Notes: a model not told the origin generated them from the letters alone. Positions 25,760-38,845 are shown, counted from the stretch's first letter. The stretch is 64,000 nt of DNA from Nymphalis io (GCF_905147045.1 NC_065918.1:13020001-13084000); one strand, 5' to 3'. Numbers and translations: made by a program.

Positions 25760-26210
25760 ATTACAAAGTAATATAGCGTTGTTCCGTGGACTCACCCGAG
25801 GAATTGTTGCTGATTTGGAGCTGTTGGAGGCTCTGCTGTTTTATGGAGGAGAGGCTCCTTGTCCAGTGGACTGCTGTTACTGCTGATGCTTTTTGCTGCT
25901 TCGCACTATTTTTATTTATTTGCTCACTTATTGTGACATTGCATTCATTTTGCATTATCTGCTGCTTATCTATTTAAATCTATCACTTAATTTTAACCGA
26001 TGTCAACTTATCTACAACTAACTTGTAATATTTTATTGTATTAATGTTAACTTTATTGACCAGATACTGTCAACGGCCCAACCCCTGATTTTTATATTGT
26101 AAATTTTATAATTAAAATTTTATAATCTTTATGACTAGTTTTATTAATGTAACGGTCTTGGTGGAACAAACCCCGTACTCACGAGAACCCCGTGACAACA
26201 GACAGATAAA
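25760..26210. other. GC-richer block with opposing short frames, possible TE remnant
   Basis: Short overlapping frames occur on both strands (plus strand RGIVADLELLEALLFYGGEA, minus strand TRSLSSIKQQSLQQLQISNN). They are followed by TGTCAACGGCCCAACCCCTG and a segment TGTAACGGTCTTGGTGGAAC to CCCCGTGACAACA that has the flavour of a long-terminal-repeat end. I recognise no family and see no second copy in the window. Confidence 0.3.
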
Positions 26211-27438
26211 TAGACAAAAATAAAAAAAATGTTTTGGTGTTGGTAACTCGCAAATAGCCATGTTAACTTAAAAAGAGGCAGTTCTTTTGAAATCACAGAC
26301 AGACACTAGAATTATATTTATTTTATGTGTATATATATTGTACGCGTTAAGAAGTTTCATACGTTTACAGTATAAGATATATAGAAAAAATATATATAAA
26401 ATTTTTGTTTCAAAGTATAAAACATGTTTAAACAAAATATTATAAACTACTCCCCCGATCGAGACGAAATAAGTAGCATGAACGTTAGCTACGGCTTTTA
26501 AATAGACATAGCCAGAATTGCGCCACCTTGGGGAGCAAGTTTAAATCCGGGTGCACAGCTTTTGATACAAATTCCAAATTCTCATTTACTGTTTCTCAAA
26601 CTTTGAACTAAATATTAAACCGGATTTGTATCAGTAAGCTTCTGTAAATATTCTACTGTTCGTTAAATAGACTTATATCGCATTAAGAATGATTCAGAAC
26701 TGAATCTACAATGGAACTAAACTGCGGGAAGCGGATGTCTTTATTTCTTAGAATTTATTTCCTATATTGATACCGACTGCCGATTCCGTTGTAGAGAATC
26801 TAATCTTAATAAATTTAACAGGACTAAAAATATTGTTAACTTTTTTCAATAGTGGTATTTATAAAGATAGATTTATCACGTACAAACACGTATGTGCATA
26901 TCAGCACCGTTGTTTGCATTTGTACTGTTAGCACAAATGTTTTACTAGAAAATACATAACCAGCGTTACGATTTTTAGCTATGACTATTATTTAAGTTTT
27001 TAAGTGTTGTTACATCGCGAAACTTTCGGTGAAAGCCATGATATTGACTGAAATTTAAATATAGATTTTACATATGCACGATTTTTGTCATAAGTCTCAA
27101 TATCATACAATATCAGATTAATTGTTATTCCACTGGACACATTTAGTGATTAATTTAATTGAATTTAGCTAAATGAGCACCAACATTCTACTGTGAAACG
27201 TTCACTGATGGGTCCGGTTCAGGTGTCAATTTAGCTAATGTCAAAGCGTCGACTAATCAAATAGCGTAAGGCTGCCTGTGACAGTGTTTCTACTATTAAC
27301 GATTAGATTAATTATTAATGCATATAATATTAATTTTACAATATGGACTCTTAGTTTCAAATACATTAAATTGTATTAAAAATAATCCTATGGTGTGTGA
27401 TATAGTTAAAAAAAGGTTTATCACTATAATAAAAAATA

Positions 27439-28581
27439 TTAGTTCCCAACATATAAAATTATCGTTTTGTCGTACTGACCACTTTGATCTGAAATATCTC
27501 TTTGGTTAAGATTACAAATTCAAATTTATAAATTCATTTAGCTGGTACATTTGAGTTTTGAAAACAGTCATTCATTTGGTTTTTGCTCATTATTTTTTTC
27601 TTTGGCGTCGCTTATTACCGCACAATGGAAAACATGAAATATCGGTATATTTACGAGTACAAGTTCTACCGTGGCACCAGTGCTGTAGAAATAGCTCGAA
27701 AGATCAACGATGTGTACGGCGCTGGTGTCGCAAAAGAAAGCATGGTACGTTTTTGGTTTCAACGTTTTCGTTCTGGAAATTTCGACCTTCAGGACCAATC
27801 CAAGGATAGGAAAAAGAAAGAATTAAAGACTATTTTGGAAGAGGATCTATCACGAAGCACTTCAGAGAAAGCTGCAGGCTTCGGGGTAAGTGATAAAACT
27901 GAATTAATCCACTTGAAGCAAATCGGGAAAGTAAAAAAAACTTGAACGATGGGTACCTCATGAATTGAGTGAACCGACACAATAATGAAGGGATTTTAAA
28001 TCGAATCATTACTTGTGATGAATAGTGGATACTGTACGATAATCGGAAGCGCTCGTCGCAATGGCTGAATCCTGCAAACCCAGCCAAATACTGCCCTAAA
28101 CGAAAATTGACTCAGAAAAAGTTACTTGTGAGTGTTTGGTGGACTAGCGCCGGTGTCGTTCTCTACAGCTTTCTAAAATCTGGCTAAACGATTACGGCAG
28201 ATATCTATTGTCAGCAACTATAAACCATGAAGGAAAAATAGGCCTGATGCTTCAAGACAACGCAAGACCACACACTGCACAACAAACAACCACTAAGTTA
28301 GATGAGCTACAATTGGAATGCCTTGCCATTTTTTGCCGGAATTTTGAAACTTCTTACAAGGAAAAAAAACAACACCGATGCTGTAGTCCAAACCGCCTTC
28401 AAAGAGTTTATCGATTCTCGCCCCCATGGTTTTTTAGTAAAGGGATCAATGAACTACCTATGAGATGGTAAAAGTGCATAGACAACAACGGTGCATACTT
28501 TGATTACATATATGTATTTAAAGAAAAAAATACTTTATATTCCTCCCATGCAAAACGCCAATTTCATATGTAAGGACCTAA
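27439..28581 (+). mobile_element. Mariner-like DNA transposon, copy 3 (defective)
   Basis: The element is 1143 bp with a diverged left end (TTAGTTCCCAACATATAAAA) and a well-kept right end (complement of TTAGGTCCTTACATATGAAA). It is flanked by TA at 27437-27438 and 28582-28583. It is the third same-orientation copy within 7.6 kb and the shortest, through internal deletions. Confidence 0.92.
27625..28504 (+). pseudogene. Mariner transposase remnant, copy 3
   Basis: This is the only copy that keeps a start codon (MENMKYRYIYEYKFYRGTSA). It reads through the helix-turn-helix (VRFWFQRFRSGNFDLQ) until a frameshift at the poly-A run near 27935. A deletion near 27970 removes part of the linker. The region between the second Asp (QDNARPH) and the end of the catalytic core has lost the third Asp segment (around 28315-28340). 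A C-terminal GINELPMRW is readable before the end. Confidence 0.88.
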
Positions 28582-28944
28582 TATGTATAATTGATTAGTT
28601 TTGAGGTAAGTTCACTGCCACCACGCGTCGTCGTCGCGATCCTAGTCACTTATAAATGTTACGTATCTCTACAAAACCATTTTTTGTAATTAATATTAAT
28701 TTTACGGTTAACAGACATCACTATAGCATCTTCAGAATGTGAATCCGGTCGTTATTATATAGCAGCCTTAATTAAAATTGTTTTAAGTATATTTAATATT
28801 AAAAGAGTATTGTGGAACTCGTCTTCATTTAGACTTACTTCATTTCTTCAAGTAATTTCAATATTTTTTCTTTAAGAATCGGCACGACTAAAACTAAAAA
28901 CTAAACTATGGTGAGACGAAATTGACATGTATCGAATGAAACTT

Positions 28945-29062
28945 TACCACACGCGTATCCACCTACACTCATTGTAATATTGTGGTGGAAAATGCTCTTA
29001 AGCCTTCTCAAAAGTGAAAGAAACCTTTGTCGAGCACTGGGTCATTTACAAGTTGTTATAAA
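28945..29062 (+). mobile_element. SINE 3' fragment, decayed
   Basis: Similar in order to the SINE tail (TGGTGGAAAATGCTCTTAAG, CCTTCTCAAAAG, CACTGGGTCATTTACAAG) with many substitutions. An old insertion. Confidence 0.6.
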
Positions 29063-30194
29063 ATAATAATAAAACATGAAAAATCCATCGCACTTCATTT
29101 GTTTTTGAGGATGGGGAGATGGATGATTTTATTATTTTTATCAAATGTAGCTGATAGTGCTGTAGACTGATTTGTCAGTATGATTGATCGATGTCGAAAC
29201 AAAGGAAGCGGAATAATAATTGTAAACTTCAATTACGCAATATTATTTCACTGAAATTTTGTGATTTATAAAAAAAATTGTAAGTATATTGTATTATAAT
29301 TAGCATGACATTTAAAGATGTACTGACATCGACTATGAGTCAACGGCACAATATTTTACCTACCAGAGAAATATTAACAATATTTAACATGAGACATTAA
29401 AAAATATATTACTTAAAATACTGTAATGTTTCAAAAATACAAAAAAATAAATAAACAAAAACAATTCCGTTTGTGGTTTATTTATACATAGTTTAACTAT
29501 ATTAAGCTGTATACATGTATGTAATATTAGTTTATGCGGCTTCGTTTCCTCCGTGACAATAGTATATAATCAATCTATCTACCATATGAACAATATCCGT
29601 TCATAACCGCAAAGCTTCTCTATTTTCATTCACGTCACGTCAATCTTTACAATAAACGTACCATGAAATCATATTCCCCATCGACCTTACGAAATATACA
29701 ACGTTGAAATTGATGAGAGGGAGCGAAGGGATTTCTTTATCCGTCGTTGGTACGGTAAATGCCTGTTTTAATTACGTTCAACATGCAATAGCAAATTTAA
29801 TACAGTATTAAAAACTGTTCGTAATTAATGCTGTCATTAAAATGGGATATTGGTTTAATATTATTTACAGCTTACTATTAAAGAGTAAAAAACATAATAA
29901 TATGAATCATTTTTCTACTCGGAAAGTATATGTAAAACCCAGTGTATTTTTAATGGGTAGCATTAGCGATTATATTATCGTTATTATCTAATAATAGTAT
30001 CTACTAAGTTGAACCTTATAAACTTACTCGTAAACGAACGACGTCACACATGTAAAACGTAGTACACATACTTCTAATGAGTTCCCAATTATGGTGGTAT
30101 TAATTAAGTACCCTCACGCCCACCATTTTTACTTCATTAGGCGAACTTTTGTACGTATATAAATTAATGAATTTTCGGAATTAGTAAATAAAAA

Positions 30195-30465
30195 CAGGAT
30201 CACTGAAAGAGTAATGAAGAAAGCTATTGCTCTGAGTTTCTCTGAGAGATCGAATCAGGAAGGATGAAATCCGTAGGCGAACCAAAGTAACCGACATAGC
30301 CCAAAAAATTCCTAAATTGAAGTAGCAATGGGTGGGGCACATCGCTCGTAGAACCGATGGCCGTTGGGGCAGAAAGTTTCTGGAGTGGCGACTACGAAAC
30401 GGAAGAAGCCGCGTGGGCAGGTCCTCTACAAAGTGGACCGACGACATAATAACATTGGATGCGCG
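30195..30465 (+). mobile_element. RTE-type LINE, decayed internal fragment
   Basis: The plus-strand pieces are RITERVMKKAIALS, VTDIAQKIPKLK (in broken frame), GHIARRTDGRWGRKFLEWR and GRSSTKWTDDI. They align with the RTE C-terminal region at 52681-53460. Frames are broken more than once and the C-terminal tail is missing. Minus-strand frames here are only mirror reading frames. Confidence 0.75.
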
Positions 30466-30639
30466 TCCCATTTTCCTCGAGATGTTTTTCTTTCACGACA
30501 AGCAAGATATAAATTACAAACACCAAATAATAATAACCATAGATTGCACCAACATATTCGGGCAAGTGTCGTCGATATGTCACATGCTTACGTTAAGCGT
30601 TTCGGCTACGCCGTGCGTAGCATTGATGTAATAGTGTAT

Positions 30640-30875
30640 GATGTATAACCTTTCTCAAGAAAACACGTCACGGCATCGTGACGTAGCATGTTGCGACAGC
30701 GTATAACGTTGCCATATCGTGACGAGATAAGCTGAACGGCAATTCACGATTTCAAAGAGCATGATATAAACGACGTCGTACAATGTAACGTAGCGGGTTA
30801 CAAAGTTACCTTGATTTCCACGACACGACGTCGAAACGCTACAAGGTGTGCTACGTAACACGTCATTGCGTGTAT
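30640..30875. other. CGT/ACG-motif-rich block
   Basis: Unusually dense in CGTGACG, ACGTCG, CACGTC and CTACGTAAC words. It includes an 8-bp hairpin (ACGTCACG at 30665-30672 with CGTGACGT at 30677-30684). The two ends resemble each other in inverted orientation (GTGACGTAGCATGTTGCGAC against the complement of GCTACAAGGTGTGCTACGTAACAC). It directly follows the decayed RTE fragment. It could be a degraded DNA transposon or a regulatory cluster. Confidence 0.4.
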
Positions 30876-31639
30876 ATGTTTTGTAGTATTAACGCAGAAA
30901 AAAATCAGATTGTATTGGTAGGTCGTGAGATAAGCTTTCAAACAAACTCATCAAACTATTATAGGTTAAACGCTTAATAATAATTTATTTCAGTAGAAAA
31001 ATGACTCAATAATGTTATATACCTAAATTGCCATGCATTTGGACTATTATTATTGAATATTAGTACAGATAAGATACTTATGTAAACTTAATTGTTATTA
31101 AAACAACAAACAGAAATATTATTTAATAATAATTATTTACTTATTTTGTAGTAATTGAAAAATATAATTGAAAAATTTTATAGTAAAAGAATTTCTAAAA
31201 TTCATTTTTACCACCATTTTACAATTTTATAAAGTATGTTTTACGCTATTTTATCATTAAAAACGAATTGATTTTTGTTATAATAAAAACGTCTATCGTA
31301 CAAGGAATTATGTCAAACATTCAAAAAAAGATTGAACCAAAACCACGGCAATTATACCATGAAATACGAGAATTTAATTATACTATGGAAAAAAACAATA
31401 TTTTGCTACTGAAATAAAAAGACATGCGACTAAATGTTTATACATCATTCTCTTTTTTCTGATATCACATTTAATAAGATTAAAAATGTCCTTTTAAGGA
31501 GGTCTTGGAGATTATTAAACCACGACAACAAGCGTACAAATTTCTTTACGGTCTAAACTTTGGCCACCGGGTACGACAATAAAAAACAAACTAATCATAA
31601 AAGCTAAGTAAACTAAGCGGCGCTTGCGCTGGAAATAGA

Positions 31640-31845
31640 TAGATCCATGTTTTTTTTGTATGTAAGAGGGCCATTTCTTAAAGGCAGGCAACGCACCTGC
31701 AACACCAAAGGGCCGGCCTTTGAGAAATAAGTACGCCTTTTTCTTGAAAGTTTCTATGTCTATCGGTTCGGAAACGCCGGAAAGGCAGAAAAAGCCTTAA
31801 AAACGCACTGTTGTGGATGTGTTCATCCACTGGGTCATATCGGCT
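31640..31845 (-). repeat. Unclassified lepidopteran dispersed repeat
   Basis: A GC-richer block with GGCAGGCAACGCACCTGCAA, GGGCCGGCCTTTGAGAAATA, AGTACGCCTTTTTCTTGAAA and CGGAAACGCCGGAAAGGCAG. The wording is characteristic of common moth/butterfly repeats. No second copy in this window, so the call rests on recollection, and orientation is arbitrary. Confidence 0.5.
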
Positions 31846-33144
31846 CTTAAATAGTTTAATTTACATAACTTAGAATTTTACTTTTTAAATTACTAACTTC
31901 AGTTTGAGAATCCCTATAAATCTTATATTATTTTATAAAGAACTAATCGTAAGTTTATCCTGTATCGTTACTAAAGTATTGAAGCACAACCTAAGCCATT
32001 CTATGGTGATAAAATTAGCTTTTTCCTATGGATGTCTACGAGGTCGGATTTCTGTCCCAAAAAACAGTTTATCTTTGTATGTTTGTCTTTCAACGAAAAC
32101 GTTTCATATAGACGACTCTTATTCTACCCTTGCGAAGTCGAGATGGCTAGCTAGTATATTTTATTGATTTAAAATTACATAGATATTTACGGCGCGGCGA
32201 GAAACGTAGGCGTACATTTTAAATAAAAATAAATTTAGCTTCGCCTTGGAGATATGTGATCTTTTTTTATTTGTTTTATTTTCTTATTTACCTATATCTA
32301 TTATTATATAAAATTTAGTTTTATGAGTTAAATTAAAATAGTTGTATTAACTCTTATCATAAATAATGCTGACTTGTCTATAAAAGTGTTATGCACTGAT
32401 TGTGATTTACTTTCTAAAGCTAATCTTTTTGGCTAATCCATATGAATAAATAAAAATAAAAATACAAAACACAAGTTAATAATATATTGACATTTACTGA
32501 TCGTCGCTACGTATAAATTCTATACGTAATAATCCGTATTTTTTCTGAAATGTTAGTTAATGTTTGGTCTCAAAAAAGAATAGGCTCAAATAAAACTTCC
32601 TATTATAACACATTATTATAATTACTCGGTCTTAATTGAATATCATACGATGGTAGTATGTTACTGAAAACGCGTTTTACCGTTTTCCTTAAGATTCTAT
32701 GGTTAGAGTCATAACTTAACAGCATGACAGCATCGCAGCCTTTATTGTTCCATAGCTGGACACACGGCTCTTCCTATTTTAGGAAAAGACTTGTACATTA
32801 TTCTAACACGCTGTTTTAATTCAGATGGGATAAACATGTAGTAGAATTTAACCCCTCACAAGAAATTTCTCTTATGATGTTTTTCTCCTGTTTCCAATGA
32901 AGTTTTAAAAAGCCACAACTCTACAAATGGTAGAGACAAAAATGGTCCTTTGGCTCGCAAAAGGTGGTGTAGTTACAATTTTGATATATGTCGTTTAGGT
33001 TTGTATTTTGATGAAAAATCCCAGTTTGTGACCTTTAGGTGTTACCGCTCGCGCTGCTACTAGATCGACGTCTTCACCAATAACGAAAACAGCATCGAAT
33101 GTTGATCAGAGAGAGATTGCTGTCTTGATAATCAAAACTTTATA

Positions 33145-33190
33145 TACAGCAGGTATATCGGCGGGTATACCGGATGGCATACCTGCTGTA
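33145..33190. repeat. 12-bp inverted repeat in a CpG-richer patch
   Basis: TACAGCAGGTAT and its exact complement at 33179-33190 flank a 22-nt GC-rich loop. A short open frame passes through it (GISAGIPDGIPAVHSGF), with no recognised family. Confidence 0.6.
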
Positions 33191-33667
33191 CATAGCGGCT
33201 TTTGGAAACATCTGCACAGAACCCACCGAAGAAGAACTGAAACGTTCATGCTGAATATCATATTATTAATATTAATACATATCGCTCTATTATCTTATCT
33301 TGGTGTCTAAAAGCGGTAAAAATAATATAATGCTATTTATTCTTTTTACACCTCCAATGATATGTAAACATCAAATATTGAAATCGAAACATATCACTTA
33401 TATCAAGGCACATTATTGCAGCCGGAGCCGTTACGACTTGACATCGTTATATCAAAGAATCTATAGATATGAAAGGTGATTGGCAATCTAAGAGCTTCCA
33501 ATTTATAGAAATTGCATTTTATTGGCTACGAAGGAAATTGGCTAAAAGACTTCATGGAATTTAATAATAATAACGTACACGCATTTCAATTTCAATTAAT
33601 TTCAATCAATTAAACAAACGGTATTGTATATTAATGAAGTACGTACTCGACGGATTAATTATTAGTA

Positions 33668-33780
33668 AAGTACGTAAGATATATTAGTACGCAGGTGTGT
33701 GCCGCAATGACAGGTGCTCTATATACGCACACACTCACAAGCCGACGAGTCGGCAACGAGACGGGACCGGAAGACTTGAA
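33668..33780. promoter_or_regulatory. CpG-richer island related to 15740-15830
   Basis: GGTGTGTGCCGCAATGACAG, CACACTCACAAGCCGACG and CGGCAACGAGACGGGACCGG stand out in AT-rich intron 3. Shared blocks with 15740-15830 include AGGTGC, ACTCACA, CCGA, CGGCAA and ACCGGA in the same order. Confidence 0.3.
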
Positions 33781-34984
33781 CGGAAATTGGTTTGAATAGA
33801 TGTGTAATAATGCCAACTTCCTAAATCCTGTTTACCATTGGGATTTTTTTGGCAAAAAAAAATCCAATAACTTTTAACGGTTTAACGCGACATTCGAACT
33901 CTTATGTTTTGCAGCCGTAAATTTCTTAGTCATCGATTTCACACACGACATTAAATTAAAATGAATAAAAGCATTGAAATGTCGATCAATCGTTCGTTTC
34001 TTCATTCGTTAAGTTAATTTCCATTACATTTCTATTGCACGACGTAAAAAACGTATATATCATAACATAAAATAGACATCGTTTTGCGTGGCAAGTGCGA
34101 AAACAAAAAGATCAAATACACAAGGACTGAAATGCAAAGGTTTAAGCAACTAGATTCAAAGGAAACATGTCTGTGACTGGATTGCAAATAGCAGGATTGA
34201 TGTGCAATTAATGGTCATATCGTTCATGTATCGATTGGAAGATGATTCGAGTCACTTACCAATATTCGGATAGCGTAAGTCGAAACCACGTTCATTTAAA
34301 CGTTAATTATCACGAATACTGAAGAGGGATGCTCGCAAAGGCTTTTATAAACGATTTTCATATGAAATCCACTTTTAATTTGAGATTTTTGCGTTTGATT
34401 TTTTTTAATCGAATGCATTTGATTTTAAACTTGTATTGCTTCTAATATCTCGTTACGCCATAACCACTTAGCAAATTGCTCTAAATTTGACCTTTAAACA
34501 GAGCCGTGGGCTGGGAGGATGTAGATGTCTTTTACATAGGTCACGTTTCACAAATAAATTTACGATATATTTATATACATATTTTATATTTTACATAATG
34601 TACAAACGTAACATATTCGTATGCCTGCGGTATTAAATCGAGACAGCATTTAAACGAAAACGTGAAATATGATATTTTCAAAAAGGCCTATTCTATTTAT
34701 TCAAATAAAAATCAACTGCGCTGGAAAAGTTATATTTGTTTTAAATTTCCATTTATTAATAGAAGCAATATAAATCGTAATAAAACTTAACAAAGGAAAC
34801 AGAGTGAATATATTTTTTTATTAAATTAACGTTGAACAGAGATATTTAATATCGCGTTAATAATAGTTATATAAAATAAGCATTAAATTTACATAAAGCG
34901 ATTCTATCAATTTAAAAAAAACTCATCAAGCTGACTGTAATTAATATTTAGATGAGGTTTTAAATTGAAATATCTGTAACCGAG

Positions 34985-35110
34985 TGGGGGGCCGATGTTG
35001 ATAAATCTCCCGGGGGGTAAACGGAACGTTTCGTCCACAGGTTTACCGAGGCTTTAGTAACATAAGAGTTCAAATAGCGCGCTCTTTGAACCGCACGGAC
35101 TGTTTATTCA
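34985..35110. other. GC-rich patch in intron 3, unexplained
   Basis: Contains GTGGGGGGCCGATGTTGATA, TCTCCCGGGGGGTAAACGG and AATAGCGCGCTCTTTGAACC. No coding frame or repeat relation is recognised. Confidence 0.4.
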
Positions 35111-38100
35111 ATCTTAACGGTTTGAGGATTTCATTTTACCAACATGGAAACAGATTTATTTTAAAAGCTTTTAAATACTTTTAAAATTCTTAATCACGTT
35201 CGGACAATGATTGGACATATAATGTATTTCAAACCATTTTGTTTAGCGATTCAGTCGCTTTGTAAAGAACGAACACGTGCATTTAAATAAAATAATCGCT
35301 CTAAACGAAAAAAAGACACTCAAAATATAATTAAGCTAATGATAATGATTTTAGACTTATCGTGGTAAAGTAACTGATATTGATATTTAATTAAACAACA
35401 TAATAAAAATTATAAATATTATGCTTTTGAATAAAATATACTATATATAATAAATATATGTATAATTACTATTATTTAAATCAGAATAAAAAATATCAGC
35501 GCTTCTAGGCGGTTATGATCACATAAATTCCACACATAAATGTAAAAAAGTTTCAAGGGTTATTTTTTTTAAACTGTTTGGATTAAACAGTCAAAGGGAA
35601 AATAAACTCATAAAATGATAAGTTGAAACATTTTATCCCGTAACAAGCTCACTCATAAAAATAATATATTTTATACGTAACATATTTAGTTTTATTCGTG
35701 GCTGAATAAAAACTTTTTCAACTGGCGTAAAATTCGATAACACAGCGCTCGCGGTGTGCAATGGAGGATTTAAAAAAAATAATAATATAAAAGTGTAACA
35801 AGTGATTGAATACCCTGAAAACATTTTATTCCTCTTCCAACTGCGATATTTGAAATGGTTTTAGTTTATTCTCCTATGGGATGGATTCCAAACAACAATC
35901 AACATTGTTATTTTATATTTCTTGTAAGATAATATTCGAATATTAAAAAATCCTTCCAATAAAAGGATACTTTTTATTATTCATAAAGAAAGGCGTCTCG
36001 ACTAAAAAAATATATGACTAAATAAAAGAAACCGTAACAGTAGTAAACGCTACTGCGTTTAGGACGTAGTAGGACGGCCTTCGATAGAACAATTTTATCT
36101 TTACGAATACTAACGAATTTAGTATATAATTTAGAAAGAAGAATAAATATTTTTTTAAGAACTAACTTTTAACATTACTGAATCAATAGCCGATCCAAAA
36201 AAGCACAGGCTGTATTTCATGTTCTGAATTTGTGTTTTTAATTAATTTAGTTCTCGACAGTACGGTAGCGACAAACCAGATATTTAAATCAATAATGCTA
36301 CAATAGCATTTAAGCCGAATTTGAGAACTATAATATGATTCTATCAAATGTATTGCGAACCGAACGCTAATATTATTTTACTTATATAATATAAACTATT
36401 CAGTCAACGTAGCTTTCCATTACGTCAACGTTTCTAGTAGCATAACAATAATAATTGATAGACTGGTGACGAGCTATCGTATTGTAGTCGGTAACGAAGA
36501 CAAAGGCACATATTCTAAGTGATTTTGCTCCAATGTAGGTACAATACTGACCAATTACTCAAGATAATAACTAAGATAATTTATTTATTCAACGAAATTT
36601 ATTGAATATTCATTGTTAAAAGAAATAATATACATATTGTTGTCGATTGAATATTATATGTCGCCTTTGTTATATGTATCTTATATTTTTATATTAAAAG
36701 GTAGGAAAGTTTTGTGAACACGCTTTTTTAAAAAAACTAGAAAAAAATACTAGTCCAAACATGAATAGTAACTATTGTTTTCGTATTATATTTACAGAGA
36801 ACGGTTTTAGGCTATAAAAGCGATAAGACTTTAGCTAAGCGGTAACGATAAATATTCTAATTTGTACGAAACAGCATCTACAGTTCGAAACCGGGGATGA
36901 AAGAAATCGCATCGCAACGCTAGTCAATAATTAACTAATAATAACATTTACAAGTAATTATACCAATAACACGGCGTGTAAGTAATATAGTGGAAATATG
37001 ATGTGCCGGAGGGATGTACATCCATGCAGTTGATTGAAAATATATTTGTAATTTCATATCAATTCATATTTATATATCGACTGTTTATATTACGTTACGA
37101 TATAATAACAATCACTAACTTAATTATAAGAAATCAAATACAAAATTATAATAAAACATTTGAACACAAATATTATAATAAAATTGTATATAGAATATAC
37201 TTTATTGATAACACTAAAATTACAGCAGTGGACAATTTAAAAATTAAAATGGCAAAATACACAAATGTACAAAAAACACTCGCGTTATTCATTTTTAAAC
37301 TTGGATTTTTTATTGTTTTGCGGCTGTTCCATAAAACAATAAAAAAATCCAACTGTTGAGGTTTTACATGTACAACTTTAATCGGTTAAATAGCGACGCA
37401 TATAGTTAGAAAACTCCTAAATGTCCATTGCGATTGCCATCTTCCAATGAAATTCAGTTTTTATTAATGGATGGAAACATTTTATGAATAAATTCCACTA
37501 TACTAAATTCGTTGAAATAAATAAAAGGCTTTTTCTGTACAATGATTTCAAGACAGTATTTCAAGTATGATATTACGTTTTATAATATTCCATTTTAAGA
37601 TATTTAATATTTCAACGGGCGTCAATTTAAGGATATGTTCAAAGGAAATCACTTACAATATGCAGCGAAAGCTCTCGAGCATAACTCAAGAGTAGGAAGA
37701 ATTTCATAAATCTAGCTGATTTTCGTGAGACGTGTAAAGCACAGTCAGTCAGAACTATTTTGAATTAAGTTGGAATACTTTTGCATTTTTGGTATAAAAT
37801 TGTAACTTCACAAAATATTTTATAATTTATACATACGTTAGATAGTATAAATATGCATTCAATTTTAATATAAATATTTAATATGTTTTAAAGGCAACTT
37901 TTCTTCTAAGATAGATTCAAGGATGTTTACATGACTATAGCTCAACTTATAAAATATTTATTTTGTATATTAGTATTTTATATTGAGTCTATATGAGAGA
38001 GTATCATCTCGGATACCATCCTGAATTACAAATTTTTAAGTATTCATTGTATTACGAAATCATTAGATTAGCTTTCTTATGTTTATTTTATGTATCGTTT

Positions 38101-38166
38101 CATTACATTGTTCTCGCGAGGCAGTTATCGTCAATACTAACAACTTTTAACATTTTTATTAAATAA

Positions 38167-38335
38167 AAGCCTGTGAAGTCCCACTACTGGGCTAAACCCG
38201 AATCACATTTTGAGGAGCAGGTTAGCTTATTTCATCACGCAACTCCAATACCAGTTAGTGGATACAAGTTTTTAACCATCGTCAAGTAGGAGATTAAATA
38301 TTATAAACACAAAACAAGCACATTGAAATAATAAC
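38167..38335 (-). mobile_element. SINE fragment, decayed
   Basis: The plus strand reads AGCCTGTGAAGTCCCACTAC, TGGGCTAAACCCG, TGAGGAGCAGGTTAGCTTAT and ACAAAACAAGCACAT, which follow the order of the SINE body in antisense with several deletions. Confidence 0.65.
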
Positions 38336-38685
38336 TTGAATGTCAGACAGTAAACATGTACACACGTATGAAAGAGATGTTCTTTCATCGTCAACAAATA
38401 GAAATGGTAACCGCTTTACTACAGGTAAACGATAGTAAACGATATTCATTACGATGCGCTTGTTTGTCAGTTCTCATTTTGATGGCCCAACAATATCAGC
38501 ACATTGATTAACAACGGAATGTTTCTGTTGATATGTCGCCGTCGGTCCAATTCGTAATGCTTTCGATGAGCTTCGACACATACACATTTATCGTCAGCTT
38601 GTACTTGTACAAATACTTTATCACCGATAAAGTAAATGTAAATTCTAATATAGCAAATACATTATATAAACTATGTTAATATTAT

Positions 38686-38845
38686 ATATGCGAAAGTAAT
38701 TCTTACTGTCTGTTAAACTTTCACGACTATACCACTGAACTAATTTTAATGAAAGTTGGTACGGAGCAGGCTTCAACTTAAAGAAAGGACATGGGCATTT
38801 TTTTATACCTTTCAGCTACAAAACACGCGGGCGAAAAATAATTTT
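38686..38845 (+). repeat. Unclassified repeat fragment (CTGTCTGTTA...ACGCGGGCGAA type)
   Basis: Contains TTCTTACTGTCTGTTAAAC, TTTCACGACTATACCACTGA, TAATGAAAGTTGGTACGGAG, AAAGAAAGGACATGGGCAT and CACGCGGGCGAAAA. This order is typical of a widespread insect repeat with a GCGGGC end. A short related end (GCGCGGGCGAAGCCGCAGGC) appears at about 44809-44840. Confidence 0.6.

Noticed and set aside
30332..30648. Two overlapping plus-strand proteins of about 95 residues
   Set aside because: The first part is a decayed RTE fragment and the second frame is its shadow. The extension past 30465 has no similarity to the LINE.
37003..37359. 118-residue Ile/Tyr-rich plus-strand protein
   Set aside because: Composition follows AT-rich DNA, with no domain, no splice context and no repeat relation.
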